Part shown: positions 45,007 through 53,300 of the stretch, piece by piece
Numbering within the stretch: position 1 is the first letter of the stretch
Layout: the number at the start of each line of letters is the position of its first letter
DNA from: Leisingera aquimarina DSM 24565
Lineage (GTDB): Bacteria; Pseudomonadota; Alphaproteobacteria; Rhodobacterales; Rhodobacteraceae
NCBI RefSeq assembly: GCF_000473165.1
Contig: NZ_AXBE01000014.1
Coordinates: 1-64,000 of the forward strand
DNA: 64,000 nt
Direction: 5' to 3'
The notes under the pieces: model-generated
Database searches by the model: none
What the model saw: only the letters and a program-made list of their open reading frames with translations
Told to the model about the DNA's origin: nothing
Made by a program: the position numbers and the translations under genes

Positions 45007-45028
45007 AAAATTGTCAGCTGACAATTTT
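45007..45028. other. Probable parS site overlapping the repC stop codon
   Basis: A perfect 22-base palindrome with core AAATTGTCAGCTGACAATTT. The repC stop codon (TGA on the minus strand, 45014-45016) is inside it, so the last codons of repC are part of the palindrome. Confidence 0.8.
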
Positions 45029-46156
45029 CGCCCGGTGGCCTGTCTGCAGCAGCGCATTCAGCATTGGCGCAGTAGAAAATTGACCGGTACGCGCCTTCTG
45101 CGCCAGTCGCCGGAGATAGGCGCCGGGACTGCGGATGGTGCTGAGTTTCTCCAGGATGCACATAACCGCGGTTGCGGCCTCCTTGCGGCCCATCGCTGCG
45201 CGCGCGTCGCTGAGCACAGGCATCTCGATACCGATCATCGGTGAAATCTTCTCGGCTATGCGGTCGGCATCCTGCCAGCTGCGCAACCGGTCAGGATAGT
45301 AGGTTTGCACTTCCGGGCAGGCACGCAGGACGGTGGCCAGTTCGCTGTTTTTCTCTGCCTTGCTGTCCTCAGCGGCTGAACGCGCAGGCTGTTTGGAGGG
45401 CTGTCCGGCCTGCGCCCCTTCAGAGTCAGAATCTTTTTTTATTGAATCCTGTATGTGCCGCTCATTCTGGCTGCCGGGGCCGCTCAAAATGCGTGCAGGC
45501 AGCTTAGCGGCCCGCGGGGATTCTTCGGGTGTACGGCTGGCAATTTCACTGCGCAGCGTTTGGGCCGCCTGGGTCAATTCGGCTTCGCAGGGCTTGCGGC
45601 GCAACAGTTTGCGCACAGTCTCCAGCAGCACCTCTGCCGTGCCATCTGCCAGTTCCAGAAGTTCTTGCCGCAACACGGCAACCCGGTCGCGCAGCACCGC
45701 CAAATGCTCGGCACGGGCTTTGGCATCCAGCGCCGCATCAAAGATCTGGCAGGCATGGCAGGCGAGGGGCGACAGATCAAAGCCAAAGGCGAGCGGCATG
45801 TCATCGCCCGTGCGCCGGGCATAGCGTTTGCGGTTGGGACTGTTCTTCCGGCTGACAATTCCCAGCTTGGTGAGGGCGGCCAGGTGGCGGCGCAGGGTGC
45901 TCTCGGGCATCCCGTTCAACCGCTCCATCAGCTTGCGGTTCGACGGGAATACAATGGCGCTGCCCGGTTCCGCAGGCAGCGCCCGGTCCGGGAAAAAGGT
46001 CAGCAATGCCTTCAGCACGCCAAGGGTGCGGTGGCTCAGTTCAAATTCCGCGGCGGCGTGCGTCAGCGCAGCCAGAAGGTCCCACTTGTCGTGAGTACCT
46101 GCCAGCCGGCCGCACGGATCCTGCCGCCCAAATGCGATTTGGGACGTCTGTTCCAT
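45014..46156 (-). CDS. repC: Plasmid replication initiator RepC
   Basis: The 380-residue protein has the RepC layout. An N-terminal winged-helix region (HRTLGVLKALLTFFPDRAL, IVFPSNRKLMERLNGMPEST, LRRHLAALTKLGIVSRKNSP) is followed by a variable linker and a C-terminal part (VMCILEKLSTIRSPGAYLRRL). In repABC plasmids RepC is the initiator and the origin lies inside its gene. It is the third gene of repABC, separated from repB by 182 bases that encode an antisense RNA. Confidence 0.93.
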   Translation of the reverse strand: MEQTSQIAFGRQDPCGRLAGTHDKWDLLAALTHAAAEFELSHRTLGVLKALLTFFPDRALPAEPGSAIVFPSNRKLMERLNGMPESTLRRHLAALTKLGIVSRKNSPNRKRYARRTGDDMPLAFGFDLSPLACHACQIFDAALDAKARAEHLAVLRDRVAVLRQELLELADGTAEVLLETVRKLLRRKPCEAELTQAAQTLRSEIASRTPEESPRAAKLPARILSGPGSQNERHIQDSIKKDSDSEGAQAGQPSKQPARSAAEDSKAEKNSELATVLRACPEVQTYYPDRLRSWQDADRIAEKISPMIGIEMPVLSDARAAMGRKEAATAVMCILEKLSTIRSPGAYLRRLAQKARTGQFSTAPMLNALLQTGHRAKIVS

Positions 46157-46206
46157 GTTATTTTCACGAAAGACAAAGAATTCCCGCCCCCATGCGGCGC
46201 ATGGAG

Positions 46207-46236
46207 TTGACAGTAACGAGTCTGAAGGGCTATTCC
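46207..46236 (+). promoter_or_regulatory. Promoter of the repABC counter-transcribed RNA
   Basis: TTGACA at 46207-46212 and TATTCC at 46231-46236 are separated by 18 bases, on the strand opposite to repC. A terminator follows about 23 bases later, as expected for a short antisense RNA. Confidence 0.65.
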
Positions 46237-46240
46237 AAAG

Positions 46241-46296
46241 GTGCTAAATCTGAGAACGGCCTTCTGGGATGTAATGTCCTGGGGGGCTTTTCTTTT
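46241..46296 (+). ncRNA. repABC antisense RNA (ctRNA, incompatibility determinant)
   Basis: The region between repB and repC encodes a short RNA opposite to the rep operon. It ends in a stem of 11 pairs, some of them G-U (46259-46269 with 46277-46287), a 7-base loop and a T-rich run (46288-46296, TTTTCTTTT). In repABC plasmids such a ctRNA binds the repC leader and limits its expression, setting copy number and incompatibility. The exact 5' end is estimated from the promoter. Confidence 0.75.
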
Positions 46297-46338
46297 GCCT
46301 GTTTACGTGCCTCCTGTCCTTAGTGTTTCTGCTCTTGC

Positions 46339-47313
46339 TCAGTCTTCCGGCTGCTCGGGCTGGTCTTGCTGCCAGCGGCCGTGAAGCTCTTCCATGATCT
46401 CTTCTGCATGGGCGTCGAACCAAGCGTCAAAGCCAGGCGCGTCCTTGGCAGAGATCGTCAGGGTAATGCCTTTGGCGGTGGACCTGATACCTGCAACCTC
46501 AGCGCCGCCGCTGCCGGGCAGGCCACGGGTCTTCGGCGGGGCAGGGGCGGGTTTCGGTTCCTGCGGCACGTTCCGGGCATGTTTCAGAACGGCCTCGAAC
46601 CGCCCGTCGGAGTCATAGGTCGTAAAGTCGGGCCGGTTTGTTCTGGTGATCGCCCGGGCCCGTGCTGCGGAATCGTCGAACAGTTTGACCAGCATCATCC
46701 AGCGGTCGCGGCCAATGCCGGGGGCTGAACCGATCGTCCGCAGGAAGGGCAAATCAAAGGCCGTGCCAACCTTGAGCATCCGCGACACCATCGGCAGGTC
46801 GATCGACAGCGCCGCGGCAATTGTCTGCCGTCCATAGCCATCTGCCTGGAGCTGCGCCGCAAAGGCGGCTTTTTCAATGAAACTGAGATCCTGGCGCGAG
46901 GTGTTCTCTTGGCCCTGGGCCATCACCAGCGCATGATCATCCAGCTGCCGCACCATCGCCTTCACGGGCAGGCCCAGCTCGCGCAGCGCCTTCAGGCGGC
47001 GGCGGCCATAGACGATTTCGAACCGCCCTTGTGTCTTGGGGTGCGGGCGCAGCAGCACCGGCACCTGCTGGCCATAGGTCTGCAGGCTGTCCTTCAACTG
47101 GTTGAAAGCCACCCCGTCCATGCCCAGGCGGTCCTCATAGCCCGCATCGTCGATCAACGCAGTGTCGATCTCCTGCACTGCGCTTTCCTGCAGCTTGCTG
47201 AGCGAGGATTGCAGCGCCCCGACCGCGCCGCGCGGCATCATTTTGGGTTTCGGCCCGCCAGCGGATGCTGCGGGGCTGTTCAGGGCTGTGCTGAGAATGC
47301 CTTTGCGTGCCAT
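46339..47313 (-). CDS. repB: Plasmid partition protein RepB (ParB family)
   Basis: The 324-residue protein has the ParB/Srx N-terminal domain (YGQQVPVLLRPHPKTQGRFEIVYGRRRLKALRELG), then ALVMAQGQENTSRQDLSFIEKA and an HTH (YGRQTIAAALSIDLPMVSRMLKVG). It binds parS palindromes. The start at 47313 overlaps the repA stop (TGATG) with GGAGG five bases before it; the upstream ATG at 47325 is less likely. Confidence 0.93.
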   Translation of the reverse strand: MARKGILSTALNSPAASAGGPKPKMMPRGAVGALQSSLSKLQESAVQEIDTALIDDAGYEDRLGMDGVAFNQLKDSLQTYGQQVPVLLRPHPKTQGRFEIVYGRRRLKALRELGLPVKAMVRQLDDHALVMAQGQENTSRQDLSFIEKAAFAAQLQADGYGRQTIAAALSIDLPMVSRMLKVGTAFDLPFLRTIGSAPGIGRDRWMMLVKLFDDSAARARAITRTNRPDFTTYDSDGRFEAVLKHARNVPQEPKPAPAPPKTRGLPGSGGAEVAGIRSTAKGITLTISAKDAPGFDAWFDAHAEEIMEELHGRWQQDQPEQPED

Positions 47314-48488
47314 CAACGCCTCCATGCGTGTTGAAGGAGCGATTCTATTTCATCGTTAACTTGATTCAGTGAATCGACCGCACGGTCATAGGTTGACCTG
47401 TGAAACTGGGATCTTTCGACCTCATAGACCGTCTGCTGGGTCAGCCCCGCGTCGGAAATCGCGGTGGATTTCAGCATCGGCGCGACCATGACTTCCTCGC
47501 CGAACAGCTGCCGCATGAAGGCAACGACCTGTTGCTGCGGGCCGTCGTTTGGCTCGTAACGGTTGATCAGGAAGCGAAGAAAATCAAACTCAAGCGCGGC
47601 GCCCGCATTCGAGACCACATCCAGCAGTTCGGCTGACATTTGCAGGAACTGCGACATTGAGGCGATGTCGAGCATGTTCGGCACCACGGTGATGATCACG
47701 CCAGTCGAGGCACAGAGCGCCGACATGGTCAGATAGCCCAGCTGCGGCGGGCAGTCGAAGATGATCACGTCGTAATCCTTCTCGACCTCCTCGAGCGCTG
47801 CGGCCATGCGCGAGAAAAATGCAGGTTGAACGTTGTTCAGAAGCGCCTGCGGGGTCTCGTGCTCAAATTCCTGCAGGATCAGCCCGCCGGGGGCCAGATC
47901 CAGACCGCTGAAATAGGTCTGCTGAATGATTTGGCGCAGGGGCAGGGGGTCTTCATAGCGGATTGCGTCATAAATCGTCCCTGTTTCAAGGAAATCGACC
48001 TCGGGCCGATAGCCGAAAAGCGTCGTCAGCGACGCCTGCGGGTCGATATCCACCGCCAGCACCCGGTAGCCTTTCAAGGCCAGCCGTTGCGCGGTATGAA
48101 TCGATGACGTGGTCTTGCCCGATCCGCCCTTGAAGTTCAGGAACGACAGCACCTGCACCTTGTCGCCGTCGCGGCGGCCGCGCAGGTAGGTGCCGGGCGT
48201 CTTGGCCGCGGCATCCAGGATCTTGCGCATTTCCAACAGATCGGCGGCGGAATAGTGGCGCCGCCCGCCTGGCGTGGTGTGAACCTCGGGGAACTTACCG
48301 TCAAAATGCAGCTTGCGCAGGAAACTGGAGGAAATGCCCAGCATCTCTGCCGCCTCGCCCGCGCTGAACAGGCGCAATTCCTTCCTTGCATCCGGCGCAA
48401 AACTCGCCAGCATGTGGCTTTCGAGGGCCGCACTGAGGCTTTCCGCGTTCTCGCGGATTCGCTGATTGATGTGGAGTGCTACTGCCAA
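47313..48488 (-). CDS. repA: Plasmid partition ATPase RepA (ParA family)
   Basis: The 391-residue protein has an N-terminal MerR-like HTH (FSAGEAAEMLGISSSFLRKLHFDGKFPEVHTTPGGRRHYS) and a ParA ATPase with the deviant Walker A KGGSGKTT (residues 120-127). It drives segregation and represses the rep operon. The start is TTG at 48488, preceded by AGAGGGCAGCAG. It is first in the repABC operon. Confidence 0.93.
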   Translation of the reverse strand: MAVALHINQRIRENAESLSAALESHMLASFAPDARKELRLFSAGEAAEMLGISSSFLRKLHFDGKFPEVHTTPGGRRHYSAADLLEMRKILDAAAKTPGTYLRGRRDGDKVQVLSFLNFKGGSGKTTSSIHTAQRLALKGYRVLAVDIDPQASLTTLFGYRPEVDFLETGTIYDAIRYEDPLPLRQIIQQTYFSGLDLAPGGLILQEFEHETPQALLNNVQPAFFSRMAAALEEVEKDYDVIIFDCPPQLGYLTMSALCASTGVIITVVPNMLDIASMSQFLQMSAELLDVVSNAGAALEFDFLRFLINRYEPNDGPQQQVVAFMRQLFGEEVMVAPMLKSTAISDAGLTQQTVYEVERSQFHRSTYDRAVDSLNQVNDEIESLLQHAWRR

Positions 48489-48997
48489 CTGCTGCCCTCT
48501 CGATAGTAACGCTGTTTTGCGTCAGCGCTTTATTTATCGTTTCTATACGCAATGCGAACAGTGTTTTGCAATAGATTCCTTCGTTTACAGGTTGCAGGCG
48601 GGGTTCCGGAGTTGCACCCGTGCGGCGCGTTCTGCCTGAGATTTTGCTCTAAGTTGTTGAAATAAAATACTATAATTTAGGGGTAGGAGCTATCCAAGAA
48701 GAAGCGTGTTACTCCGCCCTCAGTGTACATGATCCGCAGTGGGGCGCAGCGGGTGAGTCGCTGCAGTTCAGCGATTTCTCCAGAAATAGACCGAAACAGG
48801 CTCTACTTAGGGTCTATTATGCTGCTGTGCGGCCTCAGCACCGATGTGGGAACGCCCCATAGCCGTACTTTGCAAATGGAACAAGGTACAAGCCGGTTCC
48901 CCTGGATGGAGTGTCGGTTTTTGCAACCGTATTTCGTAATCCTGCAGGTGAAACCGCATTCATTAGGTGAAACTCTCCGCCAAAGGAGACCCCTGCC
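48489..48997. other. Intergenic region between repA and the second mttB-like gene
   Basis: This 509-base gap holds the divergent repA promoter and the leader of the mttB-like gene. Near repA an inverted repeat (CGCTG / CAGCG, about 48511-48528) may be a RepA operator. The middle part (48600-48960) has no supported gene; a short open frame from 48723 overlaps the mttB start and lacks family features. Its base composition is lower in GC than the genes around it. Confidence 0.5.
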
Positions 48998-50554
48998 ATG
49001 ACTGAGCAAGCCACTGCCCCCCGCGCCCGCTCCGGCGGCCGCAACGCCCGCCGCGCCCTGCGCACAGCACCCAAATTCGACATGCTGCCGGGCCTCACCC
49101 GCAATATCCCCCTGTGCGAGGTGATGGACGGCGCCCAGGTTGAGATGATCGACAACGCCTCGATGGATATTCTGGAAAACGTGGGTGTCCAATTCCGCGA
49201 CCCGATTGCGCTGGAGGACTGGAAACGCGCCGGCGCCAAGGTTGAGGGCGAGCTGGTCTATCTGGACCGCGGTCTGGTGCGCGAGCTGATCGCCACCATC
49301 CCCAGCGATTTCACCTATCACGCGCGCGATCCGCAAAAGAGCGTGCGTCTGGGCGGCAAGCATTCGATTTTTGTGCCGATGACCGGCGCGCCTTTTCTGC
49401 GCGATCTTGACGACGTGCGCCGGAACCCGATGCTGGACGACTTGGCGATGTTCCACAAGCTGGCGCATATGATGCCGTCCTTGCATTCTTCGGCGCATCA
49501 CATCGTAGAACCTTATGATCACCCGATCAGCCAGCGGCACCTGCGCATCACCTATTCGTCGATGAAATACTCGGACAAGACGTTTATGGGCATGACCACT
49601 AGCCCAAAGAACGCCGAGGATGTGCTGGACATGTGCGCGATCCTGTTCGGCGCCGATTTCATCGACCAGAACCCGGTCACCACCGGCAATTGCAACGGCA
49701 ACTCGCCGCTGGTCTGGGACGAAACCATGCTGGGCGCCATGCGCGCCTTCTGCCGCCGCAACCAGCCGGTTCTGTGCTCACCCTTTGTGCTGGGCGGCGC
49801 CAACACCCCGGCGTCGGTGCCCGCCACGGTGGCGCAGCTGAACGCCGAGGCGCTGTCGGCGCTGGCCTATACGCAGGTGATCCGCAAGGGCGCGCCTGCG
49901 ATCTATGGCCACTACCTGTCCACCGTCAGCATGAAATCCGGCGCGCCGATGGCCGGCACGCCTGAAATCAGCCTGATGAACTTTATGATCGGCCAGATGG
50001 CGCGGTACTATGGCGTGCCCTGGAGGACCTCCAACACATTGGGCGGCGCCAAAACGTTTGACGCGCAGGCGGGGTACGAATCCGCCACCACCCTGCAGGC
50101 GGTGATGCATGCGGGCGCCAACTATGTCTGGCATTCGGCGGGCTGGAACGAGGCCGGGATGCATTGTTCCGTCGCCAAGTTCATCGTCGACGCCGAGCAA
50201 TGCGCGATGGCCTACCGGATGGCGGAAGGGCCGAAATGGCACGACTTCGACCAGGCGCTCTCGGCTGTTCCCGATGTTGGCCCCGGCGGCCACTACCTGG
50301 GCCACCCGCACACGCAGGAAAACTTCCAGGAGGCGTTCTTCATGCCGGAAATGTTCGACAACAACTCGATCGAGCAATGGCAGGCCGAGGGCGGCGTTGA
50401 GATCACCGAACGCGCCCTGACCCGCGCTAAGAAGCTGCTGGCGGAGTACCAGGAACCGAAGCTGGACGAGGCGAAGAACGAAGAACTGCTCGACTACATC
50501 GCCCGGCGCGAGCGGGAAATCCCCGCCGCGGATGAGCTGAACCAGAGCTACTGA
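48998..50554 (+). CDS. MttB/MtgB-family methyltransferase without pyrrolysine (copy 2)
   Basis: The 518-residue protein is a second member of the trimethylamine/betaine methyltransferase superfamily, with no in-frame TAG. Marks shared with the copy at 3202 include CSPFVLGGANTPASVPATV, SMKSGAPMAGTPE, DAQAGYESATTLQAVMHAGANYVWHS and PGGHYLGHPHTQENFQEAF. AAAGGAG precedes the ATG by 10 bases. A strong terminator follows, so it is a single-gene unit. It neighbours the HpbD-like epimerase, pointing to demethylation of a proline-type or other betaine; no corrinoid protein is encoded nearby. Confidence 0.88.
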   Translation: MTEQATAPRARSGGRNARRALRTAPKFDMLPGLTRNIPLCEVMDGAQVEMIDNASMDILENVGVQFRDPIALEDWKRAGAKVEGELVYLDRGLVRELIATIPSDFTYHARDPQKSVRLGGKHSIFVPMTGAPFLRDLDDVRRNPMLDDLAMFHKLAHMMPSLHSSAHHIVEPYDHPISQRHLRITYSSMKYSDKTFMGMTTSPKNAEDVLDMCAILFGADFIDQNPVTTGNCNGNSPLVWDETMLGAMRAFCRRNQPVLCSPFVLGGANTPASVPATVAQLNAEALSALAYTQVIRKGAPAIYGHYLSTVSMKSGAPMAGTPEISLMNFMIGQMARYYGVPWRTSNTLGGAKTFDAQAGYESATTLQAVMHAGANYVWHSAGWNEAGMHCSVAKFIVDAEQCAMAYRMAEGPKWHDFDQALSAVPDVGPGGHYLGHPHTQENFQEAFFMPEMFDNNSIEQWQAEGGVEITERALTRAKKLLAEYQEPKLDEAKNEELLDYIARREREIPAADELNQSY

Positions 50555-50570
50555 TTTCCTCCCCCCAACT

Positions 50571-50604
50571 GGCCCGCCCCCGCAATAGAGGGCGGGCCTT
50601 TTTT
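50571..50604 (+). terminator. Rho-independent terminator after mttB-like copy 2
   Basis: GGCCCGCCC (50571-50579) pairs with GGGCGGGCC (50590-50598), followed by TTTTTT. It separates the methyltransferase from the hpbD-like gene. Confidence 0.85.
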
Positions 50605-50620
50605 CCAACAGGGCAAGCAA

Positions 50621-51724
50621 ATGAAAATCGCGGAAATCCATACTTATCAGCACGATCTGCCGGTTAAGAACGGCCCCTATACGATGGCCGCATCGGCGAT
50701 CTGGTCACTGGATACAACCTTGGTGAAACTGGTGACGGACAACGGGCTGACTGGCTGGGGCGAGACCTGCCCGCTGGGCTCGGTTTATGACAAAGCACAT
50801 GGCAAGGGTGCGCGCGCAGCGCTGATGGAAATGGCGCCGGGGCTGATCGGAACGGACTGCCAGCCGCTGACGCTGAACCGGCGGATGAATGCGCTTCTGA
50901 TGGGGCATTCCTATGCAAAGGCTGCGGTTGATATCGCGCTGCATGACGTGTTGGGCAAGCATCTGGGGCTGCGGGTTGCGGATCTCCTGGGCGGCGCGGT
51001 CACAGACCGTGTGCCGTCGTATTACGCCATCGGGATCGAGACGCCGGAGGAGGCCGCCCGCCTTGCCCGTGAAAAGCGCGCCGAAGGGTTCGGCCGCCTT
51101 CAGGTCAAGGCGGGCGGGCGCGATCCGGAGGTTGACATTGCGGTGGCGCACAAGGTCTGGGAGCAGATCCAGGGCAGCGGCATGCGGCTGGCGCTGGATG
51201 CCAACCGCGGCTGGACAATGCGGGATGCCCAGTTCGTCAGCCGGGGCTGCAGCGGTATTCCACTGATCATCGAGCAGCCCTGCCAGACCCTTCAGGAGTT
51301 CCGGAAACTGCGGCCCTTGCTGTGCCACCCGCTGTACATGGATGAATCCTCCGAAGACCTGGCCATCGTGACCGAGGCAATCGGCTGCGGGCAGGCGGAT
51401 GGCTTCGGCATGAAGGCGACCCGCATCGGCGGTCTGCAGAACATGCGCGCGTTCCGCGATGTCTGCGAGGCAAACCAGATACCGCATACCTGCGATGACG
51501 CTTGGGGCGGCGATATTCTGGCCGCCGCCTGCACCCATATCGGGGCAACGGTGCGTCCGGACCTGCTGGAAGGCGTCTGGATTGCAGCCCCCTACATCGA
51601 CGGCCATTACGACGCTGAAAACGGTATCCGGCTGGACGGTGGCCATATTGCACTGCCGCAAGGTCCCGGCCTGGGCATCACCCCGGACGAAAGCCTGTTC
51701 GGCGCGCCGGTGGCATCCTTCTGA
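50621..51724 (+). CDS. hpbD: Enolase-superfamily hydroxyproline-betaine/proline-betaine epimerase (HpbD-like)
   Basis: The 367-residue protein begins [20 protein letters not shown], close to HpbD (4R-hydroxyproline betaine 2-epimerase of Pelagibaca bermudensis). The two acid-base lysines fall at K163 (LQVKAGG) and K265 (FGMKATR), the positions reported for HpbD. Y56, D292 and W320, which I recall as contacts for the betaine, are also conserved at the same numbers. Metal ligands are expected at D193, E218 and D241. The enzyme should epimerise the alpha carbon of a proline-type betaine before demethylation. It has only a weak ribosome site (GGGCAA). Confidence 0.85.
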   Translation: MKIAEIHTYQHDLPVKNGPYTMAASAIWSLDTTLVKLVTDNGLTGWGETCPLGSVYDKAHGKGARAALMEMAPGLIGTDCQPLTLNRRMNALLMGHSYAKAAVDIALHDVLGKHLGLRVADLLGGAVTDRVPSYYAIGIETPEEAARLAREKRAEGFGRLQVKAGGRDPEVDIAVAHKVWEQIQGSGMRLALDANRGWTMRDAQFVSRGCSGIPLIIEQPCQTLQEFRKLRPLLCHPLYMDESSEDLAIVTEAIGCGQADGFGMKATRIGGLQNMRAFRDVCEANQIPHTCDDAWGGDILAAACTHIGATVRPDLLEGVWIAAPYIDGHYDAENGIRLDGGHIALPQGPGLGITPDESLFGAPVASF

Positions 51725-51738
51725 TTGGAGACAGAATT

Positions 51739-52473
51739 ATGGAATTTCAGGGAAAATGCGCGCTGGTCACAGGTGCAGCTGGCGGTATCGGTGCGGCAAT
51801 CGTCCAGCGCCTGCGGGCCGCGGGTGCCAAGGTGGCGGTTGCCGACCGCGATACCAGCAGCATTGAGGCGGATGCGCATCTGCCGGGCGACCTGCTTGAT
51901 GCGGACTATGCCAATGCGCTGCCGCAAGCGGCGTTTGACGCGCTTGGCGGGTTGGACATCGTCATCAACAACGCCGGCGTCATCACCCGCGGCCCGGTGA
52001 CGGACACGTCGGATGCCGACTGGGACCTGTCGATGGGTGTGAACGTCGAGGCTCCCTTCCGCATCTGCCGCGCCGCAATCCCGCTGATGGCTGAAACCGG
52101 CGGCGGCGCCATCGTCAACACCGCGTCCTGCTGGGGCGGCAAGGCCCCGGGGCCGAACCACGCGCTCTACTGCATGACCAAGGCGGCGATTGCCTCGCTG
52201 ACCCAATGCATGGGCATGGATCACGCCCATCAGGGCATCCGCATCAACGCGGTCTGCCCGAACGAGGTGAACACGCCGATGCTGCGCTCAGGCTTTGCCA
52301 AACGCGGCTTTGATCCAGATTCCGCGGTGGCGGAGCTGGGCAAATCCGTGCCGCTGGGCCGCATTGCCGAGCCGGAAGACATCGCCGATGTGATCCTGTT
52401 CCTGGCTTCAGGCGCTGCCCGTTACATGTGCGGCGCGCTGGTTGAGGTCAACGGCGGGAAACCGGTGTCATGA
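51739..52473 (+). CDS. SDR-family oxidoreductase
   Basis: The 244-residue short-chain dehydrogenase has the cofactor glycines ([12 protein letters not shown]), NNAG (residues 76-79) and the catalytic S..Y..K set ([24 protein letters not shown]). GGAGACAG precedes the ATG. It starts 14 bases after the hpbD-like gene and overlaps the second SDR gene by four bases, so hpbD and both SDRs probably form one operon. The alcohol substrate is unknown. Confidence 0.87.
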   Translation: MEFQGKCALVTGAAGGIGAAIVQRLRAAGAKVAVADRDTSSIEADAHLPGDLLDADYANALPQAAFDALGGLDIVINNAGVITRGPVTDTSDADWDLSMGVNVEAPFRICRAAIPLMAETGGGAIVNTASCWGGKAPGPNHALYCMTKAAIASLTQCMGMDHAHQGIRINAVCPNEVNTPMLRSGFAKRGFDPDSAVAELGKSVPLGRIAEPEDIADVILFLASGAARYMCGALVEVNGGKPVS

Positions 52474-53204
52474 GCCGGTTCGAAGGCAAGGTTGCGCTTG
52501 TTACCGGCGGCCGCAGCGGCATCGGCCAGGCCATCGCCCGCCGTCTGCGCGACGAAGGCGCCCGCGTTTTCACCGCACAGCGCGGTGAGGATGCCGAATT
52601 TGAGGCGATCCCGGCGGATTTCACTGTTCCGGACAGCCCCGCACAAGTGGTGACAGACGTCGTCAGCAGGGCAGGGGGGCTGGATGTGCTGGTCAACAAC
52701 GCCGGCATGATGCAGGAGGCCAGCGTCGAGGATATGACCCTCGCCGACTGGCAGCGCAATCTGACGGTGAACCTGACGGCTCCCTTCCTGATGATCCAGG
52801 CGGCTCTGCCGCACCTGCGCGAATCCCGCGGCAGCATCGTCAATACAGGATCGATCGAGGGTCTGGGCAGCAACCCCGGCCACGCCGCCTATTGCGCCTC
52901 CAAGGCAGGTCTGCACGGCCTGACCCGTGCAGTGGCAGTGGATCACGGGCCTGAAGGCATCCGCTGCAACGCGGTGGCGCCGGGCTGGATCGACACGGAC
53001 CTGAATCTGGATTTCATCGAAGGCATGCCCGACCCCGGCGCCTTTCGCCGCGATATCGCGGGCATCCACCCGGTCGCCCGCACCGGCAGGCCGCAGGAAG
53101 TGGCGGCACTGGTGGCCTTCCTCGCGTCAACGGATGCCGGTTTCATCACCGGGCAGGTTTATACCGTCGATGGCGGCCGCATGGCCAAGCTGAGCCTGCC
53201 TTGA
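52470..53204 (+). CDS. SDR-family oxidoreductase
   Basis: The 244-residue protein has the glycine motif [16 protein letters not shown] and the YCASK active site ([15 protein letters not shown]). It is the third gene of the hpbD-SDR-SDR operon. It resembles 3-oxoacyl-reductase-like sugar or hydroxy-acid dehydrogenases; no substrate is evident. Confidence 0.87.
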   Translation: MSRFEGKVALVTGGRSGIGQAIARRLRDEGARVFTAQRGEDAEFEAIPADFTVPDSPAQVVTDVVSRAGGLDVLVNNAGMMQEASVEDMTLADWQRNLTVNLTAPFLMIQAALPHLRESRGSIVNTGSIEGLGSNPGHAAYCASKAGLHGLTRAVAVDHGPEGIRCNAVAPGWIDTDLNLDFIEGMPDPGAFRRDIAGIHPVARTGRPQEVAALVAFLASTDAGFITGQVYTVDGGRMAKLSLP

Positions 53205-53240
53205 AGCCATGGGATCCGGGCCTCCATGGCCCAAATCCCC

Positions 53241-53298
53241 TTCATCTTTGCAAAAATACTCCGGGGGAGGCCGCAGGCCGGGGGCAGCGCCCCCAAAC
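53241..53298. repeat. GC-rich intergenic repeat, Rhodobacteraceae type
   Basis: The stretch from ATCTTTGCAAAAATACTCCG through the GGGGGCAGCGCCCCC inverted repeat lies between convergent genes. It shares the AAATA-CTCCGGGGGAG lead with the repeat at 16711. It can act as a bidirectional terminator. Confidence 0.55.
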
Positions 53299-53300
53299 CC

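Larger units (their letters stand above)
44649..45013. other. Intergenic region with three parS-type palindromes
   Basis: The 365 bases between the MFS gene and repC hold the palindromes at 44747 and 44872, with a third (45007) straddling the repC end. I see no supported gene in it. It probably works as the centromere-like partition region of the plasmid. Confidence 0.7.

Noticed and set aside
43077-45028. Palindromes as transcription terminators or CRISPR-like repeats
   Set aside because: No T-run, spacing irregular and no spacer structure; position next to repC and match to the repABC site pattern favour parS.
48600-48960. Possible decayed transposase remnant in the repA-mttB gap
   Set aside because: I could not read any transposase motif or terminal inverted repeats in either strand.
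48723-49001. Short open frame in the repA-mttB gap
   Set aside because: No recognisable domain and it overlaps the well-supported mttB-like start.
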